NCBI GenBank assembly: GCA_019683805.1
Contig: JADGHQ010000004.1
Span: 1-64,000, forward strand
Length of the DNA: 64,000 nucleotides
Direction of reading: 5' to 3'
Source of the DNA: Thermoleophilaceae bacterium
Lineage (GTDB): Bacteria; Actinomycetota; Thermoleophilia; Solirubrobacterales; Thermoleophilaceae
Shown here: piece after piece, positions 16,692-28,377 of the stretch
Numbering within the stretch: the stretch's first letter is position 1
Layout: the number at the start of each line of letters is the position of its first letter
Translations under genes and position numbers: made by a program
The notes under the pieces: generated by a model
What the model was told of the DNA's origin: nothing
Databases searched by the model: none
What the model saw: only the letters and a program-made list of their open reading frames with translations

Positions 16692-18125
16692 CTACGGGAC
16701 GCGCACGACCGGGCCCGCGAAGCCGTTGGCGCGCACGCGGTACAGGCCCGCCGCGCGCACCTTCACGGCGTAGGCCCCGGTTCGCGTGGTCCGCACCCGC
16801 CGCAGCGTGCGCCAGCCGCGCGCGCCGCGGCGCTCGACGATCACCCGCCAACGCGCGGGCCGCGGCGAGACGCTGCCGTAGAGCACGCTCGGGCGCCGCG
16901 TGAGCGCCGCCGCGAGCCGCGCGAGGAAGCTGCGCACAGCGGTCGCGCCCCCGTTGCCGTTCAGCCGCGGCCCGGTCGCGGGCCGCCTGACCTTCGTCGT
17001 CGTGCTGGCGAAGTACGCCCAGGTGTCGTCGAGCCCGAGCCGGGCGCGCAGCGTCGCGCCGGTCACGCGCGTGCGTCCGCGCGTGCCGATCACGTCCGCC
17101 TGCACGATCCGGGGCGAGGCCCCGCGCTTGACCACCGTCACGCGGCGGTAGCTCCCCTTCACGAGCGAGCCGAGCCGCGCCTGGAGCTGGTCGCGGGTGA
17201 GAACGATCCGCCAGGTGTGCTTGGGCGAGATGTCGTCGTAAGGGTCGTCCACCGAGGTCAGGTACGGCTGCGGCTGGGAGCCGTAGAAGACGTTCTGCAC
17301 GTCCTCGGTCTCCCCGCCGGAGGTCGAGAAGAAGTAGGTGACGGCGATCCTGCCGCGGTAGCGGAGCACCTCCCCGGCGGTGGCTCGCACGGCCGCGTTC
17401 GCGCTCGGCTGCTCGGCCCCCACGCCGCGGTACACCTGCGAGCGCGTGTCGGGGTACTGGTCGAAGAGCGCGCCGCCCGCGTCCGTCGCGAGCGCGTAGG
17501 TGCGCGCCGCCACCGCCTGGGCCTTGAGCGCCTCGGGCGCCCACGAGGCGGGCATCTCGCCCGGCACGACGCCCTGCACGTAGTCGTCGAGCCTCACCGC
17601 GTTCACGGCCACGAGGCCCCCGAACGTCGCCTCCTGGATCTCGATCGTGCCGCGATAACGCCCATTCGTAACGCCGTTCAGGGCGCGGCCGAGCAGGGTG
17701 ACCGCGCCGAGGTCGCCCGACACCTCGACCGGGCGCGAGTAGGTCTCGACCTTCTTGCCGCTCGAGGTGCGCAGCTCGTACGTGGCGAGCCCGGCCTTGC
17801 GGACGTAGTAGGTCTTGTCGGGGTCGAGCGCGTGCCCGGACGCCTCGGACGCGCCCGTGAAGAGGACCTTCGACCTCCCCTGCTGCAGGAGCACGCGGAT
17901 GGTGGCCGAGCCGGCGCTCGACAGCTGCGTGCCCCGGTAGTAGTGGGCGAGGATGTCGCGATAGCTCGCCCCGTGCCTGGCGAGGCCGTAGGCGCCGTAC
18001 TGGCTCATCCCGACCCCGTGGCCGAAGCCGCGGCCGCGGATCGCGTACTTGGTCGCGGCGTCGGCCGCAGGGGCCGCCGCGAGGGCGCAGGCGAGGAGGG
18101 TTCCGAGCAGGAGAGAGCGTCGCAT
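16692..18125 (-). CDS. Secreted SpoIID/LytB-domain protein
   Basis: A 477-residue exported protein. Residues 1-23 form a signal peptide (MRRSLLLGTLLACALAAAPA then ADAA). The mature part opens with IRGRGFGHGVGMSQYGAYGL and has the SpoIID core: VRLDDYVQGVVPGEMPASW, LKAQAVAARTYAL and FFSTSGGETEDVQNVF. SpoIID enzymes are lytic transglycosylases that cut stripped peptidoglycan; LytB is a modifier of autolysin. A C-terminal beta-sandwich-like segment of about 80 residues follows. There is no sign of sporulation genes, so a cell-wall role in growth is more likely. Confidence 0.92.
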   Translation of the reverse strand: MRRSLLLGTLLACALAAAPAADAATKYAIRGRGFGHGVGMSQYGAYGLARHGASYRDILAHYYRGTQLSSAGSATIRVLLQQGRSKVLFTGASEASGHALDPDKTYYVRKAGLATYELRTSSGKKVETYSRPVEVSGDLGAVTLLGRALNGVTNGRYRGTIEIQEATFGGLVAVNAVRLDDYVQGVVPGEMPASWAPEALKAQAVAARTYALATDAGGALFDQYPDTRSQVYRGVGAEQPSANAAVRATAGEVLRYRGRIAVTYFFSTSGGETEDVQNVFYGSQPQPYLTSVDDPYDDISPKHTWRIVLTRDQLQARLGSLVKGSYRRVTVVKRGASPRIVQADVIGTRGRTRVTGATLRARLGLDDTWAYFASTTTKVRRPATGPRLNGNGGATAVRSFLARLAAALTRRPSVLYGSVSPRPARWRVIVERRGARGWRTLRRVRTTRTGAYAVKVRAAGLYRVRANGFAGPVVRVP

Positions 18126-18327
18126 GTGGTCGGCAGTCGGAGGTATCGGCACCTTCCCCAACAACCCAAAGCCCTGCCGGTCGCGGTGCCCGGCTGTTCG
18201 GGTACTAGAGTCCCGCGCAGGTCGTGCGACAGGAGCACGAGGGGCCGTGCCCTCCCTGTCGTCGGGCCGACGACCGCGCGCCGGGTGTCGTCGGGATCGG
18301 TTGCAAGCGAGTCGTGAGAGAGGCGAG

Positions 18328-19797
18328 ATGAGCACAGTCACCAGGGAGCAGACCGTCGTCGACTCTGTCGAGAAGCGGCTCTACATCGGAGGCGAGTGGC
18401 GCGACGCCCGCGGCGGCGGGACGCTCGAGGTGGAGGACCCCGCCACCGCCGAGCCGCTCTGCGAGGTGGCCGACGGCACGCCCGAGGATGCGCTCGACGC
18501 GCTCGCCGCGGCGCACGAGACCCAGCGCGAGTGGGCTGCGGTGCCGCCGATCGAGCGCGGCGAGATCCTGCGGCGGGCGTTCGAGAAGATCATGCAGCGC
18601 CAGGAGGAGCTCGCTCTCCTGATGACCCTCGAGATGGGCAAGCCGCTCGCCGAGTCGCGGGCCGAGATCGCCTACGCGGCCGAGTTCTTCCGCTGGTTCT
18701 CCGGCGAGGCGACCCGCATCGAGGGTTACTACAAGGTCGCCGGGAACGGCGCCGGCCGCGTCCTCACGATGAAGCAGCCCGTCGGCCCGAGCATTCTCAT
18801 CACGCCCTGGAACTTCCCGATGGCGATGGGCACGCGCAAGATCGGCCCCGCCGTCGCGGCCGGCTGCACGATGGTCGTGAAGCCGGCAAAGCAGACGCCG
18901 CTGTCGATGCTCGCCCTCGCCCAGATCCTGGAGGAGTCGGGCCTGCCGGGCGGCGTGCTGAACGTGATCACGAGCTCCTCGTCGGGCGCGGTGATGGAGC
19001 CCCTGATCAAGGACCCGCGCGCGCGCAAGCTCTCGTTCACCGGCTCGACCGAGGTCGGCCGGGTGCTGATCGCCCAGGCGGCCGACCAGGTGCTCAAGGT
19101 CTCGATGGAGCTCGGCGGCAACGCGCCGTTCCTGATCTTCGAGGACGCCGATCTCGACGCCGCGGTCGAGGGCGCGCTGCTCGCCAAGATGCGCAACATC
19201 GGCGAGGCCTGCACGTCCGCCAACCGCTTCCACGTGGCCGGCGCGGTGGCCGACGAGTTCGCCGAGAAGCTCGCCCGCAGGATGGGCGAGCTCAAGGTCG
19301 GCCGCGGCACCGAGGAGGACGTGAAGGTCGGGCCGCTGATCGACGACAGCCAGCGCTCGAAGGTCGACGAGCTGGTGCGCGACGCGCTCTCGAAGGGCGC
19401 GACGGCGGTGGTCGGCGGCGAGCGCCTGGACGGAGCCGGCTACTTCTACAAGCCCACCGTGCTCGCGGGCGTGCCCGACGACGCGCGCGTCCTGAGAGAG
19501 GAGATCTTCGGCCCGGTGGCGCCGATCACCGCGTTCGAGTCCGAGGAGGAGGCGGTCGCGCGGGCGAACGACACCGAGTACGGCCTGGTCGCGTACGTCT
19601 ACACGCGCGACTTCAAGCGCGCGATGCGCGTGATCGAGGGCCTCGAGACCGGAATGGTCGGCCTCAACCAGGGGATGGTCTCGAACGCGGGCGCCCCGTT
19701 CGGCGGCGTGAAGCAGTCCGGGATCGGGCGCGAGGGCGGCCACGAGGGCGTCGAGGAGTTCCTCGAGACGAAATACGTGGCCGTGAACATGGACTGA
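18328..19797 (+). CDS. gabD: Aldehyde dehydrogenase, succinate-semialdehyde dehydrogenase-like
   Basis: A 489-residue aldehyde dehydrogenase close to GabD-type enzymes. Catalytic residues are complete: ITPWNFPM (N at 162), VVKPAKQTPLS (K at 185), SFTGSTEVGR, E261 in MELGGN, and C295 in GEACTSANR. EEIFGPVAPI and the closing FGGVKQSGIGREGG follow. It probably oxidises succinic semialdehyde to succinate, though related semialdehydes are possible. The ATG follows GAGAGAGGCGAG, a fair ribosome-binding region. A hairpin lies just after the stop. Confidence 0.92.
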   Translation: MSTVTREQTVVDSVEKRLYIGGEWRDARGGGTLEVEDPATAEPLCEVADGTPEDALDALAAAHETQREWAAVPPIERGEILRRAFEKIMQRQEELALLMTLEMGKPLAESRAEIAYAAEFFRWFSGEATRIEGYYKVAGNGAGRVLTMKQPVGPSILITPWNFPMAMGTRKIGPAVAAGCTMVVKPAKQTPLSMLALAQILEESGLPGGVLNVITSSSSGAVMEPLIKDPRARKLSFTGSTEVGRVLIAQAADQVLKVSMELGGNAPFLIFEDADLDAAVEGALLAKMRNIGEACTSANRFHVAGAVADEFAEKLARRMGELKVGRGTEEDVKVGPLIDDSQRSKVDELVRDALSKGATAVVGGERLDGAGYFYKPTVLAGVPDDARVLREEIFGPVAPITAFESEEEAVARANDTEYGLVAYVYTRDFKRAMRVIEGLETGMVGLNQGMVSNAGAPFGGVKQSGIGREGGHEGVEEFLETKYVAVNMD

Positions 19798-19799
19798 GC

Positions 19800-19824
19800 G
19801 CCCGCGGCTCACCCTGCCGCGGGC
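19800..19824. terminator. Hairpin between convergent genes
   Basis: GCCCGCGG pairs with CCGCGGGC across a 9-base loop. It sits at the meeting point of gabD and the DHFR-like gene and may end both transcripts, although no U-run follows. Confidence 0.4.
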
Positions 19825-20411
19825 CGGTAGGTGCAGATGAGCACGCCGGTCTTGGCCTGCGTCACCGACACCAGCTCGAGCGGTCGGGCGCGCCCGTCGC
19901 CGGGAAAGATCGTCTTGCCGCCGCCGAGCAGGATCGGCTCGATCATCAGGCGGTATTCGTCGACCAGGTCGTTCTCGACCAGCTGCCGGGCGAGCGACGC
20001 GCTACCCCACACCTGGATGCTCCTGTCGCCATCGCGGTCCCTGAGCCCTCGGATCGCACCGAGGACGTCCTCGCCGCCGATCAGCGTCGTGTTGCTCCAC
20101 CGGGACGCCGCCTCCTCGGGCGTCAGGGTCCGCGACACGACGTACTTCGGGATGGCGTTCATCTGGTCGGCGAACGGGTCGCCCGCCCGCTCCGGCCAGG
20201 CCGACGCCATCACCTCCCAGGTCCGTCGCCCGAACAGCAACGCCTCCGTCTGCGCCATGGCCTCCGCCACCGCCGCGCCCATGGCCTCCTCGTCGAAGAG
20301 GGGCATCGACCAGCCGCCGTGCCGGAAGTCGCCGTCGGTGTCCTCCTCCGGGCCGCCGGGAGCCTGCACGACGCCGTCGAGGCTGATGAAGTCGATGAGA
20401 GTGATTCGCAT
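19809..20411 (-). CDS. Dihydrofolate reductase-family protein (RibD C-terminal-like)
   Basis: A 200-residue protein of the DHFR/RibD-C reductase fold. The opening MRITLIDFISLDGVVQAPGG is the hallmark of this actinobacterial stand-alone family, and later VWGSASLARQLVENDLVDEY and PILLGGGKTIFP match the NADPH-binding part. True folate reduction is not implied. I chose the ATG at MRITL rather than the ATG 33 bases upstream because it fits the family. It opens a leftward unit next to a broken VOC gene. Confidence 0.9.
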   Translation of the reverse strand: MRITLIDFISLDGVVQAPGGPEEDTDGDFRHGGWSMPLFDEEAMGAAVAEAMAQTEALLFGRRTWEVMASAWPERAGDPFADQMNAIPKYVVSRTLTPEEAASRWSNTTLIGGEDVLGAIRGLRDRDGDRSIQVWGSASLARQLVENDLVDEYRLMIEPILLGGGKTIFPGDGRARPLELVSVTQAKTGVLICTYRPAAG

Positions 20412-20493
20412 GCAGATATGACGATGCAGCCCGCCAGAGCTCATCGCAAGCCGCGCGGAGTCGGCCGCTTCTGAGCGGCGTTACAGTCGCCGC

Positions 20494-20666
20494 ATGGCCT
20501 CTACCACCGACTCTCCCACCATCGTCAGCGGCACGGATTTCGTCTCGGTCCCGACGCAGGATCTCGAGCGGGCGCGGGCGTCTGCCACATGGCGTTCTTC
20601 GCGGATCCGGACGGCAACGCGCTGATGCTGCACCACCGCTACGCGCCGCGCACGCCGCAAGCCTGA
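20494..20666 (+). pseudogene. Collapsed VOC (glyoxalase/bleomycin-resistance-like) gene with internal deletion
   Basis: The first 28 codons read MASTTDSPTIVSGTDFVSVP followed by TQDLERA, the normal opening of a VOC protein. At about 20575-20582 the frame changes and the sequence continues, in another frame, as VCHMAFFADPDGNALMLHHR and YAPRTPQA, the normal VOC ending. Roughly 80 central codons are missing. The reading frame from the ATG ends early at a TGA. The gene is therefore a deletion scar with both ends still recognisable. Confidence 0.7.
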
Positions 20667-20770
20667 GCGCCGGCGCACGGCCCGCGCTGAGGGGCGTGTT
20701 GATCGCAGACGCCCATGGGCGCAAGATGAGCCTGAGTCCACGCGTCGAGACGACCAGTAAGGAGGGACTC

Positions 20771-21070
20771 GTGGCAGTGGCGATCAGAACCACCGATTTC
20801 CCCGAGGGGTTCGGCCCGGACATGTATGACCGCGTTCAGGCCGAGATGAACGTCGCGAGCGACCCGCCGGAGGGACTGGTGTTCCATTGGGCGGGCCAGG
20901 TCGACGGGAAGTGGACGGTCATGGACGTCTGGGGGTCGCGCGACGCCTATGACCGCTTTCGCGAAGAGCGCCTGTTCCCGGCGATCCGGACCCTGTCCGG
21001 CATGGATCCGGCCGGGGGTCCCCAGCCGACGATCGCCGAGTTCGCGGTCCACAACTACATCAAGCCCTGA
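20771..21070 (+). CDS. Small alpha/beta-barrel protein (ABM-like), function unknown
   Basis: A 99-residue protein with the pattern of a dimeric ferredoxin-like alpha/beta barrel: FGPDMYDRVQAEMNV as the first helix, GLVFHWAGQVDGKWTVMDVW as strands, and RDAYDRFREERLFPAIRTL as the second helix. Related proteins include monooxygenase-like ABM proteins and uncharacterised actinobacterial proteins; no catalytic residues can be named. The GTG start has AAGGAGGG 5-10 bases upstream, one of the strongest ribosome-binding sites in the window. Alternative upstream starts lack such a site. Confidence 0.75.
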   Translation: MAVAIRTTDFPEGFGPDMYDRVQAEMNVASDPPEGLVFHWAGQVDGKWTVMDVWGSRDAYDRFREERLFPAIRTLSGMDPAGGPQPTIAEFAVHNYIKP

Positions 21071-21201
21071 GCGACGCTCGGTCGTGGCGACCGAGGCTCA
21101 CGTCCCTACTCGTCCTGCTCGAACACGTCTCGCTACCAGTCGAGTGGGACGAGTCGAAACAGATCAGAGAACTCGTCTCACGGTGTCCGCGAGGGTCTCG
21201 G

Positions 21202-23589
<2,388 letters not shown>

Positions 23590-23773
23590 CGTGTCTCCAG
23601 CTGTTATGCGGAGCCGCCTTCGCGGTCCCCGCCGGCGTCGCCTGACTCGATCTAACCAGCTTCCAGCAGTACCTCTGGTTCTCCTTCGCCGGCGCGGTCG
23701 AGGCAACGGTCCGCCGTCTACCTGATCGGCGCCGCGTGGCCGGGGCCCTGAGGCGCTGCGATCGCCGGACGGC

Positions 23774-24184
23774 TCAGCGCAGCTCCTGGATGCGGATGAG
23801 GTTGCCCGCGGGATCGCGGACGGCGCAGTCGCGAACGCCGTACGGCTGCTCGGTCGGCTCCTGGACGACCTCGGCGTCGCTGGCCTGCAGCCGCGCGAAG
23901 GCGCCGTCGAGGTCGGCGGTGGCCAGGATGATGATCGCGTAGTTTCCCTTGGCCATCATCTCGGCGATGGTGCGGCGCTCGTCGTCGGTGATGCCGGGGT
24001 CGACGGCCGGCGGATGCAGGACGATGGACGTCCCAGGCTGATCCGGAGGGCCGACCGTGATCCAGCGCATCTTGCCCTGTCCGACGTCGTTGCGGACCTC
24101 GAAGCCGAGGGTGTCGCGATAGAAGGCCAGGGAGGCGTCCGGGTCGTCGTGCGGGAGGAAGGTCGAGTGAATCGTGAGGTCCAT
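23774..24184 (-). CDS. VOC-family protein (glyoxalase/bleomycin-resistance fold)
   Basis: A 136-residue VOC protein: FLPHDDPDASLAFYRDTLGF at the start and CAVRDPAGNLIRIQEL at the end. The first half lacks a clear metal-ligand His or Glu at the usual place apart from H6, so it may bind a ligand rather than catalyse. It lies between the AraC regulator and the UvrA-like gene, an arrangement I associate with small actinobacterial stress or drug-response units. Substrate unknown. Confidence 0.88.
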   Translation of the reverse strand: MDLTIHSTFLPHDDPDASLAFYRDTLGFEVRNDVGQGKMRWITVGPPDQPGTSIVLHPPAVDPGITDDERRTIAEMMAKGNYAIIILATADLDGAFARLQASDAEVVQEPTEQPYGVRDCAVRDPAGNLIRIQELR

Positions 24185-24194
24185 GACGGTCAGG

Positions 24195-24650
<456 letters not shown>

Positions 24651-24748
24651 GCCAAGTCGTCCCGGGCCTTCGATCCGGCGCTGCATTCCTTGGCGCAACC
24701 GGCACGCGCAGGATCGAATGCTGCGCGCAGACGTTGCCTGACGCGGCA

Positions 24749-26092
24749 CTAGCCGTGCGGCCGCGCCATCGTGCGCAGGTCGAGCGCCTTGTCGAGCGTC
24801 TCCTCGTCGACGCCCTTCTCGCGCGCGACCTCGCGGATCGTGCGACGGGAGGCGACGGCCTCCTTGACGATCTCGGTGGCCTTGTCGTAGCCGATGTAGG
24901 GGTTGAGCGCGGTGGCGATCGCCGGGGTCGACTCGGCGTAGCGGGTGGTCGTCTCCTCGTTCGCCTCGATGCCGTCGACGCACTTGCGCGCGAGCAGCGT
25001 GCTCGCGGAGGCGAGCAGCCGGATCGACTGGAGCAGGTTGCGCGCGATCAGCGGGATGCGCACGTTCAGCTCGAACTGGCCCTGCATGCCGCCGATCGTG
25101 ATCGCGGTGTCGTTCCCGATCACCTGCGCGCACACCTGGAGGACCACCTCGGGAATCACCGGGTTGACCTTCCCGGGCATGATCGACGAGCCCTTCTGGA
25201 GCTCGGGCAGCGAGATCTCGGCGAGGCCAGCGCGGGGCCCGGAGCCCATCAGCGCGAGGTCGTTGGCGATCTTCGTCAGCGACACCGCGACGACCTTGAG
25301 CGCGCCGGAGAGCTCGACGAGCGCGTCGCGGTTGCCCTGGGCCTCGAAGGGGTCGGCCGGCGCCTCGATCTGCAGGCCGGTCGCCTGCGAGAGCTTCGCC
25401 CGCACGCCCGCCGCGAAGTCGGGGTGCGTGTTGAGGCCGGTCCCCGTGGCGGTCCCGCCGAGCGGAATCTGGCCGACGCGGGGCAGCGCGGCCTCCACGC
25501 GCTCGCGCCCGAGGCGCACCTGAGCCGCGTAGCCCGAGAACTCCTGGCCGAGCGTGACCGGGACCGCGTCCATGAGGTGCGTGCGGCCGGCCTTGACCAC
25601 GTCCGCGAACTGCTCGGCCTTGGCGGCGAGCGAGTCGTGGAGCGCACCGAGCGCGGGAAGGAGCTCGTGCGTCGCCTGGTCCAGGGCGGCGAGGTGGACG
25701 GCCGAAGGGAATACGTCGTTCGACGACTGGCCCATGTTCACGTGGTCGTTGGGGTGCGCGCCCTCGCCCGCGAGGGTCGCGATCACCTCGTTCGCGTTCA
25801 TGTTCGACGACGTGCCGGAGCCGGTCTGGAAGACGTCGATCGGGAACTGGTCGTCGTGATCGCCGCGCGCGACCTCGTCGGCAGCGGTGGCGATCCGCTC
25901 GGCGAGATCGGGGTCGAGCTTGCCGAGCTCGGCGTTGGTGCGCGCGGCCGCCGCCTTGATGCGGCCGAGCCAGTGCACCACCGAAGCTGGGATGCGCTCC
26001 CCGGAGACGGGGAAGTTGTCCACCGCCTTTCGAGTCTCGCCGCCCCAGAGCTCCCTCGCCACCTGGCCTCCTTCTCGCGTTTCCGTCGCCAT
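24749..26092 (-). CDS. fumC: Fumarate hydratase class II
   Basis: A 447-residue FumC-type fumarase that interconverts fumarate and malate in the TCA cycle. Motifs: [18 protein letters not shown] at about 89-106, [43 protein letters not shown], and the superfamily signature [11 protein letters not shown] with the catalytic Ser in this loop. The length is a little short of the usual 460. Aspartase is the main alternative but these motifs fit FumC better. It stands alone on the minus strand. Confidence 0.95.
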   Translation of the reverse strand: MATETREGGQVARELWGGETRKAVDNFPVSGERIPASVVHWLGRIKAAAARTNAELGKLDPDLAERIATAADEVARGDHDDQFPIDVFQTGSGTSSNMNANEVIATLAGEGAHPNDHVNMGQSSNDVFPSAVHLAALDQATHELLPALGALHDSLAAKAEQFADVVKAGRTHLMDAVPVTLGQEFSGYAAQVRLGRERVEAALPRVGQIPLGGTATGTGLNTHPDFAAGVRAKLSQATGLQIEAPADPFEAQGNRDALVELSGALKVVAVSLTKIANDLALMGSGPRAGLAEISLPELQKGSSIMPGKVNPVIPEVVLQVCAQVIGNDTAITIGGMQGQFELNVRIPLIARNLLQSIRLLASASTLLARKCVDGIEANEETTTRYAESTPAIATALNPYIGYDKATEIVKEAVASRRTIREVAREKGVDEETLDKALDLRTMARPHG

Positions 26093-26131
26093 GGCCTGCA
26101 GGCTATCCCAGGGCCGCCGGGCGCCGCCGTC

Positions 26132-26575
26132 TCAGCCATGCGCGCGGCCCGCGTCCCGCCCGCGGGCGAAGGCCCGCGAGCGCGCGAGACCCGCGCTCTC
26201 CTGATCCAGCCTGCGCATCAGCTCCTCGACCACGCCGGTGTTGTGCCCGGCGCCTCGGCGAGCCGCGCCGACGAGGTAGCCGAGCTCGAGCGCACTCTCG
26301 CCTTCCGGCCGGGCGCGCGCCCGTCCCGACAGCCTGCTCGCGGCCTCCACCAGCGTGCCACCGAGGAACTGCACGTCGCCGGGGGCGAACGTCCGCTCCA
26401 CGCAGCGCGAGAGCCGCACGCCGTCGATCGCCACGGGCCCCGGCGCTGAGCGCAGCGCCGCCACGATCGCGCCCGAGTCGGCCCGGCAGGCGGCGGGCAG
26501 CGAGTGGCTGCCGCCGCACGCGGCGAGCGTCGCGACGGCGGCGAGCCCGGCCGTGACCGGCGGCAGGCTGCGCAC
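26132..26575 (-). CDS. Putative small lipoprotein of unknown function
   Basis: A 147-residue protein starting with a lipoprotein signal: LAAVATLAAC with the lipobox Cys at 20. The GTG start gives a compact signal peptide. The mature part has two more Cys (in AACRADSG and SRCVERTF) that could form a disulfide and an Arg/Ala-rich helix region with LELGYLVGAARRG. I do not recognise a family. It lies 39 bases from fumC, on the same strand. Confidence 0.6.
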   Translation of the reverse strand: MRSLPPVTAGLAAVATLAACGGSHSLPAACRADSGAIVAALRSAPGPVAIDGVRLSRCVERTFAPGDVQFLGGTLVEAASRLSGRARARPEGESALELGYLVGAARRGAGHNTGVVEELMRRLDQESAGLARSRAFARGRDAGRAHG

Positions 26576-26781
26576 GGAGCGATCGTAAACCGCCCGAGGC
26601 CCGGGCGCGCAGGTCCCGTCCGCAGGCGTAGTGGCGCAGCGCGGCGCCCGTGCACGGGCTCGCGCGTGGAAGCCGTGCATTTCGGCGCGCGGCCGGCGTG
26701 GCGCGGCCAGCCCGTGGTCTGGTGGATTGCAACGTCCGGGAGGGACCCCGGGCGCGGCAAGATCGGAAGGAGCCTGGACCA
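26576..26781. other. Intergenic region without recognisable gene
   Basis: 206 bases between the divergently oriented lipoprotein and zinc-ribbon/PAS genes. Only GGAAGGAG at 26765-26772, the likely ribosome-binding site of the PAS gene, stands out. Confidence 0.4.
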
Positions 26782-27306
26782 GTGTCGACTCTTCTCGGCC
26801 GGAGGGCCCGTCCGTTCCTACCCGCGGTGCGGACCCTCCACGAGCGGGTTCGCTTCTGCTCGCGCTGCGCGTCGGTGTGGGAGGCGCGGTCGGGCCAGGA
26901 CGGCGAGCGCGCGGCCGAGCGCGTGTGCCCCGCGTGCGGCATGGGCGTGCTCCTGTCCGCCTCGAGCGACGCGCTGCCTGGCGAGGGGGCCGCCTTCGTG
27001 ATCGCCACCGACGATCTGCGCGTGAGCGCGGTCAGCAAGGCGGCGGAGCGCCTGTTCGGCGTGCCGGAGCCGGAGCTGATCGGGACGAGGCTCCTGCGCC
27101 TGATGACGAGCCCCGAGGGCGACGACGAGCTGGCGCTGCGCGTCTCGCGGGCGGCGTACGGCACGCGCGCGGTGCGGCCGATCCAGATCCGGCTCCTGCT
27201 CGGGCAACGGCCGGCGTTCGCGCGGCTCGACGCGCGCATCGCAAGCTGCGGGCCTCCCCGCGGGGCGCTCGTGGCGCTCGAGCCGCTCGCCGCGTCGCTG
27301 CCCTAG
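26782..27306 (+). CDS. Zinc-ribbon plus PAS-domain protein without output domain
   Basis: A 174-residue protein. Residues 25-52 make a CxxC...CxxC zinc ribbon (C26, C29, C49, C52). From about 68 to 172 there is a PAS fold: AAFVIATDDLRVSAVSKAAE, RLFGVPEPELIGTRLLRLM. No kinase, GGDEF or helix-turn-helix follows, so the signal must be passed to a partner protein. GTG is chosen because GGAAGGAG is 9 bases upstream. The MerR regulator follows on the same strand after 180 bases that can fold. Confidence 0.8.
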   Translation: MSTLLGRRARPFLPAVRTLHERVRFCSRCASVWEARSGQDGERAAERVCPACGMGVLLSASSDALPGEGAAFVIATDDLRVSAVSKAAERLFGVPEPELIGTRLLRLMTSPEGDDELALRVSRAAYGTRAVRPIQIRLLLGQRPAFARLDARIASCGPPRGALVALEPLAASLP

Positions 27307-27343
27307 CGGGCGCCTCGAACATTCGTCCAGTCGAAGCCCCGGG

Positions 27344-27441
27344 GCGAGCCGTGCGTCAAGAGACGCGACGATACGGCTCGCAGAACCAGCGCAACTCCGC
27401 CCGCAGCGCTTGCGTGCTGCGGGAAAAGAGGCGAAAACCTC
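27344..27441 (+). ncRNA. Candidate structured RNA (three hairpins) between the PAS and MerR genes
   Basis: GCGAGCCGT (27344-27352) pairs perfectly with ACGGCTCGC (27373-27381) and encloses GCGTC/GACGC with an AAGA loop; a 6-base bulge GACGAT lies on the 3' side. CCCGCAGC (27400-27407) pairs with GCTGCGGG (27416-27423). GAGG/CCTC with loop CGAAAA follows at 27428-27441. No known riboswitch core is recognised. It may be a leader of the MerR gene or a terminator array. Confidence 0.4.
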
Positions 27442-27486
27442 CGCGGTGGCGGCGCGCCCAGCGCCGTCCCGGGCGGGGACGGTGAG

Positions 27487-28368
27487 ATGAGCGGAATCAG
27501 GACCAACGCGGCCGCCGAGCTCCTCGGCGTCAGCCCCAACACGCTTCGCAGCTGGGAGCGCCGCTTCGGCTACCCGAAGCCCCGGCGCACCTCCGGCGGA
27601 CACCGGCAGTACGACCTCGCGGAGCTGGAGGCGCTCAGGCGCGCGCTGCTCGAAACGCACAACATCTCCTCGGCGATCGAGGTGGCGCGGCAGCGCGGCG
27701 AGGGTCCGACCTCCCCCGCGCGGCTCGTGGAGGCGTTCGACCGCTTCGACGAGACGATCGCCGACCGCACGATGGAGGAGAGCTTGGCGGTGCGCTCCGT
27801 CGAGCGCACCGTGGACGAGCTGCTGCTGCCGGCGCTCGAGACCGCGCGCGACCGCGAGGGCCGCGAGGCCGAGTACGAGCTCGCCTGCCGGTGGGCGACC
27901 GGCTGGCTGCACGCGATGCGCCGCGCGGCGCCCCCGGCGACCCGCCGGGAGGGGGTGCTGCTGTTCGACTCGAGCCCGATGCTCGACGTCGAGGCGATCC
28001 ACGTGCAGGCGCTCGAGCTCGCGCTGCGCCGCGCCGGGTTCCGCGTGCTGCTTCTGTCGATGGGCCTGGCCCACGAGCGCGTGTCGCGCGCGCTGCGCGC
28101 GCTCGATCCGGTGGCGATCGTGGTCTGCGGCGCCGGGGCGACCCTCGACGTGGTGGGCAGGCTCGTCTACTCGGTGCGCCAGGCGGACGCGCCCGCCCGC
28201 ATCTTCGAGTACCGCGACGCGATGCCCGTCTCCGGCACCCACTCCATCCCCTCGCTCGGCACGCGCCTCCACGAGGCCACGGCGACGATGAAGGCGCTCG
28301 TGGACGGGCGCCGGCCCGACGACGCCGCGGTCGAGCCGATCGCCCGCCTGAGCGCGCGCAGCGCCTGA
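27487..28368 (+). CDS. MerR-family regulator with degenerate cobalamin-binding-like domain
   Basis: A 293-residue protein. Residues 4-75 form a MerR helix-turn-helix (NAAAELLGVSPNTLRSWERR, then the wing with SGGHRQYDLAELEALRR). Residues about 78-150 look like the four-helix cap of CarH/LitR regulators (ACRWATGWLHAMRRA). The C-terminal 155-280 region has the alternating pattern of a B12-binding Rossmann domain, but the cobalamin motif ExHxxG reads E169-AIHVQA, so the His (H172) is there while the Gly is not. It may sense a modified cofactor or another ligand. Confidence 0.85.
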   Translation: MSGIRTNAAAELLGVSPNTLRSWERRFGYPKPRRTSGGHRQYDLAELEALRRALLETHNISSAIEVARQRGEGPTSPARLVEAFDRFDETIADRTMEESLAVRSVERTVDELLLPALETARDREGREAEYELACRWATGWLHAMRRAAPPATRREGVLLFDSSPMLDVEAIHVQALELALRRAGFRVLLLSMGLAHERVSRALRALDPVAIVVCGAGATLDVVGRLVYSVRQADAPARIFEYRDAMPVSGTHSIPSLGTRLHEATATMKALVDGRRPDDAAVEPIARLSARSA

Positions 28369-28377
28369 GCCCCGCGC

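Noticed and set aside
27307-27486. Known riboswitch (cobalamin or c-di-GMP) before the MerR gene
   Set aside because: No B12-box or conserved c-di-GMP core is present; only simple hairpins are seen.
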